Assembly (NCBI GenBank): GCA_937877765.1
Contig: CALGBN010000511.1
Span: 1-6,546 of the forward strand
Source: Candidatus Bathyarchaeota archaeon
GTDB taxonomy: Archaea; Thermoproteota; Bathyarchaeia; TCS64
Length of the DNA stretch: 6,546 nucleotides
Reading direction: 5' to 3'
Positions 6,146 through 6,546 of this stretch are shown here, one piece after another. The notes under the pieces were generated by a model that saw only the letters and a list, made by a program, of their open reading frames with translations, did not search any database and was not told the origin of the DNA. Both the position numbers and the translations under genes were made by a program. Numbering within the stretch: position 1 is the stretch's first letter; each line of letters begins with the position of its first letter.

Positions 6146-6299
6146 AATAATTTATTGAAACCAGCCCCAGAACAGCTTCTTTTCGATCTTGATCTATACA
6201 AAAAAGTGTATGAGTAACGGAGAATAAGTGACGTATAACCCGGGGAATAACTGGATTTCACTGCCATAGTATATACCAAAACAGGGTCTAGTCGTAAGT

Positions 6300-6309
6300 C
6301 TTTTAAAAG
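6300..6309 (+). promoter_or_regulatory. TATA-like box for the ATP synthase subunit F gene
   Basis: CTTTTAAAAG, itself palindromic, is centred about 29 bp before ATG 6334. The expected transcript start near 6330 leaves a leader of a few bases, with no Shine-Dalgarno sequence. It implies that the ATP synthase gene here begins its own transcription unit. Confidence 0.5.
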
Positions 6310-6333
6310 AAACTCAACCTCAACCCCATTGAA

Positions 6334-6491
6334 ATGAGCATAGCTGTCATAGGTCCCTCATCATTCGTGACATGCTTCCAGCTAATTGGTGCACGAGGCT
6401 ACGAAGCAAACGATGAAGAGACCGTGGTTGCCACTCTAGACCGCGCAATGGCTGATAACCCAAAGCTTATCATCGTGCCTGAACGGTACAC
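6334..6491 (+). CDS. atpF: A/V-type ATP synthase subunit F, 3'-truncated
   Basis: Fifty-two complete codons remain before the adapter. They begin MSIAVIGPSSFVTCFQLIGA, continue with GYEANDEETVVATLDRAM and end in PKLIIVPERY. This is the N-terminal half of subunit F (about 100 residues in the family), whose members start with an IAVIG strand, a V-x-G/C-F-x-L-x-G helix and an L-I-x-x-x-E-R segment. Subunit F belongs to the central stalk of the archaeal rotary ATP synthase. The usual glycine of the VTGF motif is C14 here. The frame continues into adapter, giving a false tail that starts TCLLYTSPSPRD and should be ignored. In many archaea subunit F precedes the catalytic subunit A, so the atp operon may continue off the right edge. 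Confidence 0.85.
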
Positions 6492-6546
6492 CTGTCTCTT
6501 ATACACATCTCCGAGCCCACGAGACCTCTCTACATCTCGTATGCCG
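6492..6546 (+). other. Illumina Nextera i7-side adapter (not biological)
   Basis: CTGTCTCTTATACACATCT (6492-6510) is the reverse complement of the Tn5 mosaic end. CCGAGCCCACGAGAC (6511-6525) is the read-2 linker, CTCTCTAC (6526-6533) sits at the i7 index position and looks like N707, and 6534-6546 is the start of P7. The right edge is therefore a library end, not a genomic boundary. Confidence 0.98.

Noticed and set aside
6094..6279. Minus-strand 61-residue open frame in the gap before the ATP synthase gene
   Set aside because: The composition is rich in Ser and Tyr without a recognisable domain, and it runs through the GC-rich hairpin. It is more likely chance.

Overview
The window is a 6.4-kb piece of archaeal DNA (55-6491) bounded at both ends by Illumina Nextera library adapter (1-54 and 6492-6546). 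Both edges are therefore artificial, and the first and last genes are cut there. The archaeal assignment rests on three things. A fragment at the right edge looks like A/V-type ATP synthase subunit F. Several genes have a TATA-like box about 25-32 bp before the start codon and no clear Shine-Dalgarno sequence, as in leaderless or short-leader archaeal transcripts. An OmcA/MtrC-type multihaem cytochrome carries a plain N-terminal membrane anchor, where bacterial members have a lipobox. I cannot name the phylum.

Left part (55-2262): the tail of one NuoM/NuoN/MrpD-type proton-pumping subunit, then a complete second paralogue whose start is set by a strong Shine-Dalgarno sequence overlapping the previous stop codon. 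This looks like the end of an operon for a complex I-like or Mrp/Mbh-like membrane complex. The next 184 bp (2263-2446) are AT-rich and hold two TATA-like boxes and three inverted repeats.

Centre (2447-4665): a gene for an extracytoplasmic nine-haem cytochrome of the OmcA/MtrC type, split by an apparent one-base frameshift near 2623-2641. Read through the shift, it encodes a membrane anchor, a short collagen-like Gly-Pro stalk, a beta domain, a five-haem domain, a second beta domain and a four-haem domain. A hairpin plus T-tract terminator follows.

Right part (4666-6491): a small two-helix membrane protein on the minus strand, divergent from a RimJ/RimL-like GNAT acetyltransferase. Then come a small protein that may be a degenerate PD-(D/E)XK nuclease-like protein, a 236-bp gap with a GC-rich hairpin, and the first 52 codons of the ATP synthase subunit F gene.

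A plausible shared theme is membrane energy conversion: proton-pumping subunits, a surface electron-transfer cytochrome and the ATP synthase lie within 6.4 kb. They are in separate transcription units, so a direct functional link is inference. The cytochrome is the most interesting object here: an MtrC-like electron conduit built for a cell with a single membrane.
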